Source: CAYVQB01 sp964453985 (GTDB lineage: Bacteria; Babelota; Babeliae; Babelales; UASB340). Taken from it: a stretch of DNA of 51,523 nt. The stretch covers positions 1 to 51,523 of the forward strand of contig CAYVQB010000005.1 of the NCBI GenBank assembly GCA_964453985.1, given 5' to 3'. Shown here piece by piece: positions 50,576-51,523 of this stretch (the stretch's first letter is position 1; each line of letters begins with the position of its first letter). A model generated the notes under the pieces. That model saw nothing but the letters and a program-made list of their open reading frames with translations. It searched no databases and had not been told where the DNA came from. The position numbers and the translations under genes are program-made.

Positions 50576-51523
50576 TTACGTTAAAACGTCTAGATACAAG
50601 TCTGAAAATTCTTTCTTTTTAGCTTTATAAGCGCCAACAAAGGCAACCATTGCAGCATTATCACCACAGTACTTACAATGCGGACTAACAAACTGTTTAC
50701 CCAGTTTATCACAAAGCTTTTGTAATCTATTTGTTATATAATTATTACAAGCAACACCACCAACAAAAGTAAGACCCTTTGCTTGTGGATACAATTTGAA
50801 AGCAAGCTTAGCTTTTTCTTCAAAAATATCTGCAATACAAACTAAAAGCGAACTAGAAACTTTATCTTGTAACTCAGGAGTTAAAACAGATGATATCGGG
50901 CCAGTTTTTAAATCATAAGCACCACGCTTTACAAGATCATAAAGAACTGCCGTTTTTAAACCAGAGAAACTTAGATTTAAATCTTTTTTATTTTTTAATC
51001 TTGGATACTTAAAAAAGTCTTGAAACCCTACACTTTTGGCTTGACGCTCAATAATTGCACCACCAGGGTAACCAAAGCCTATAATTTTAGCTATTTTATC
51101 AAAAGCTTCACCCGATGCATCGTCTAAAGTTTGGCCGATAGTCTTATAGTTACCAAAATCTTCTACTAGATAAAAAGCAGTGCTACCACCAGAAGCGGAC
51201 AAGCTTATATGAGGAAATTGCATATCATTTTTTACCGTAGAATCTTGATTTAAAAAAGAAGAAAAAATATGGCCCTCAAGATGATCTACTCCGATAAGTT
51301 TTTTATTTTTAGCCCATGCAATAGATTTTGCAAAACAAAGACCAATAAGTAAAGAACCAACTAGACCTGGTTTAGTTGTAACGGCGATTGTATCGATATC
51401 ATCAAGAGTTAAATTTGCTTGATCAAGCGCAGACTGTACAATTATATCTATTTTTTCTAAATGAGAACGGGACGCTATTTCTGGAACAACGCCCCCGTAA
51501 ATTTCATGTAATTTTATTTGAGA
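50576..51523 (-). CDS. tsaD: tRNA threonylcarbamoyladenosine synthase TsaD (5' end cut off by window)
   Basis: 316 codons are visible; the frame is open to the window edge. It transfers the threonylcarbamoyl group to A37 of ANN-decoding tRNAs together with TsaB and TsaE. Visible motifs are YGGVVPEIASRSH, KPGLVGSLLIG, the metal-binding DHLEGHIF, LSASGGST, FSGLKTAV and GGVACNNYITNRLQ, followed by GDNAAMVAF near the C-terminus. It ends 15 bases before the TrxR-Trx fusion, so the two may share a transcript. The N-terminal metal-site sequence lies outside the window. Confidence 0.95.
   Translation of the reverse strand, partial: SQIKLHEIYGGVVPEIASRSHLEKIDIIVQSALDQANLTLDDIDTIAVTTKPGLVGSLLIGLCFAKSIAWAKNKKLIGVDHLEGHIFSSFLNQDSTVKNDMQFPHISLSASGGSTAFYLVEDFGNYKTIGQTLDDASGEAFDKIAKIIGFGYPGGAIIERQAKSVGFQDFFKYPRLKNKKDLNLSFSGLKTAVLYDLVKRGAYDLKTGPISSVLTPELQDKVSSSLLVCIADIFEEKAKLAFKLYPQAKGLTFVGGVACNNYITNRLQKLCDKLGKQFVSPHCKYCGDNAAMVAFVGAYKAKKKEFSDLYLDVLT

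Overview
This is an AT-rich bacterial chromosome segment from a draft assembly, with two 100-N gaps at 43428..43527 and 45774..45873. Most genes are ordinary housekeeping genes in short operons. Several features suggest an obligate intracellular or host-dependent bacterium. There are two tandem nucleotide transporters of the ADP/ATP translocase (NTT) family, many small secreted proteins of unknown function, a secreted clostripain-like protease, a GT32-type glycosyltransferase, and no amino-acid or nucleotide biosynthesis genes. Lgt, CdsA, an FtsI-type transpeptidase and FtsL indicate a walled, probably Gram-negative cell. My best guess is Candidatus Dependentiae (TM6), with Chlamydiae-like or Rickettsiales-like lineages as alternatives. 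The taxonomy is inference from gene content only.

Layout. Positions 1-5.3 kb hold the mutL 3' end, two secreted unknowns, galE, hisS and a SulP anion permease. From 5.5 to 9.0 kb come a secreted beta-trefoil-like protein, cdsA-truA with a terminator-bearing leader, and a GT4 glycosyltransferase. From 9.0 to 14.0 kb (minus strand) lies initiator tRNA-fMet-lgt-dnaG-rpoD, driven by a perfect-consensus sigma70 promoter. From 14.0 to 18.7 kb come the two NTT transporters and atpD-atpC. From 19.1 to 26.1 kb come secA, an adenylate kinase with an optional lipoprotein signal, two secreted unknowns, ftsI-ftsL and a lipoprotein thioredoxin. From 26.1 to 28.2 kb are secreted unknowns around a decayed duplicate of the thioredoxin 3' end. 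From 28.2 to 32.5 kb is an alpha-glucan cassette (GH15 glucosidase, glycogen-synthase-like GT, glucokinase), followed by ccdA. From 33.6 to 39.3 kb come small secreted paralogues, DUF2062-smpB-birA, a tandem pair of HExGH metalloprotease-like proteins and an unlisted 54-residue acidic protein. From 39.4 to 43.4 kb are a small transaldolase, a GT32 glycosyltransferase and leuS. The stretch between the gaps holds a clostripain-like peptidase and a NUDIX protein. The right end holds rsmA, tmRNA, trxB, a lipoprotein TrxR-Trx fusion and tsaD (5' end cut off).

Most notable. Three enzymes that are normally cytosolic carry lipoprotein signal peptides whose lipobox cysteine is residue 19: adenylate kinase, thioredoxin, and a thioredoxin reductase-thioredoxin fusion. 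The window also encodes Lgt, which would lipidate them, and a CcdA-like membrane thiol conduit. Within the TrxR pair, the free, cytosolic-looking enzyme has lost the HRRxxxR NADPH-phosphate signature, while the exported fusion keeps it. Together these suggest an extracytoplasmic thiol and nucleotide chemistry at the host interface. The adenylate kinase also has a well-placed internal start that would give a cytosolic form. I saw no mobile element, CRISPR array or rRNA.
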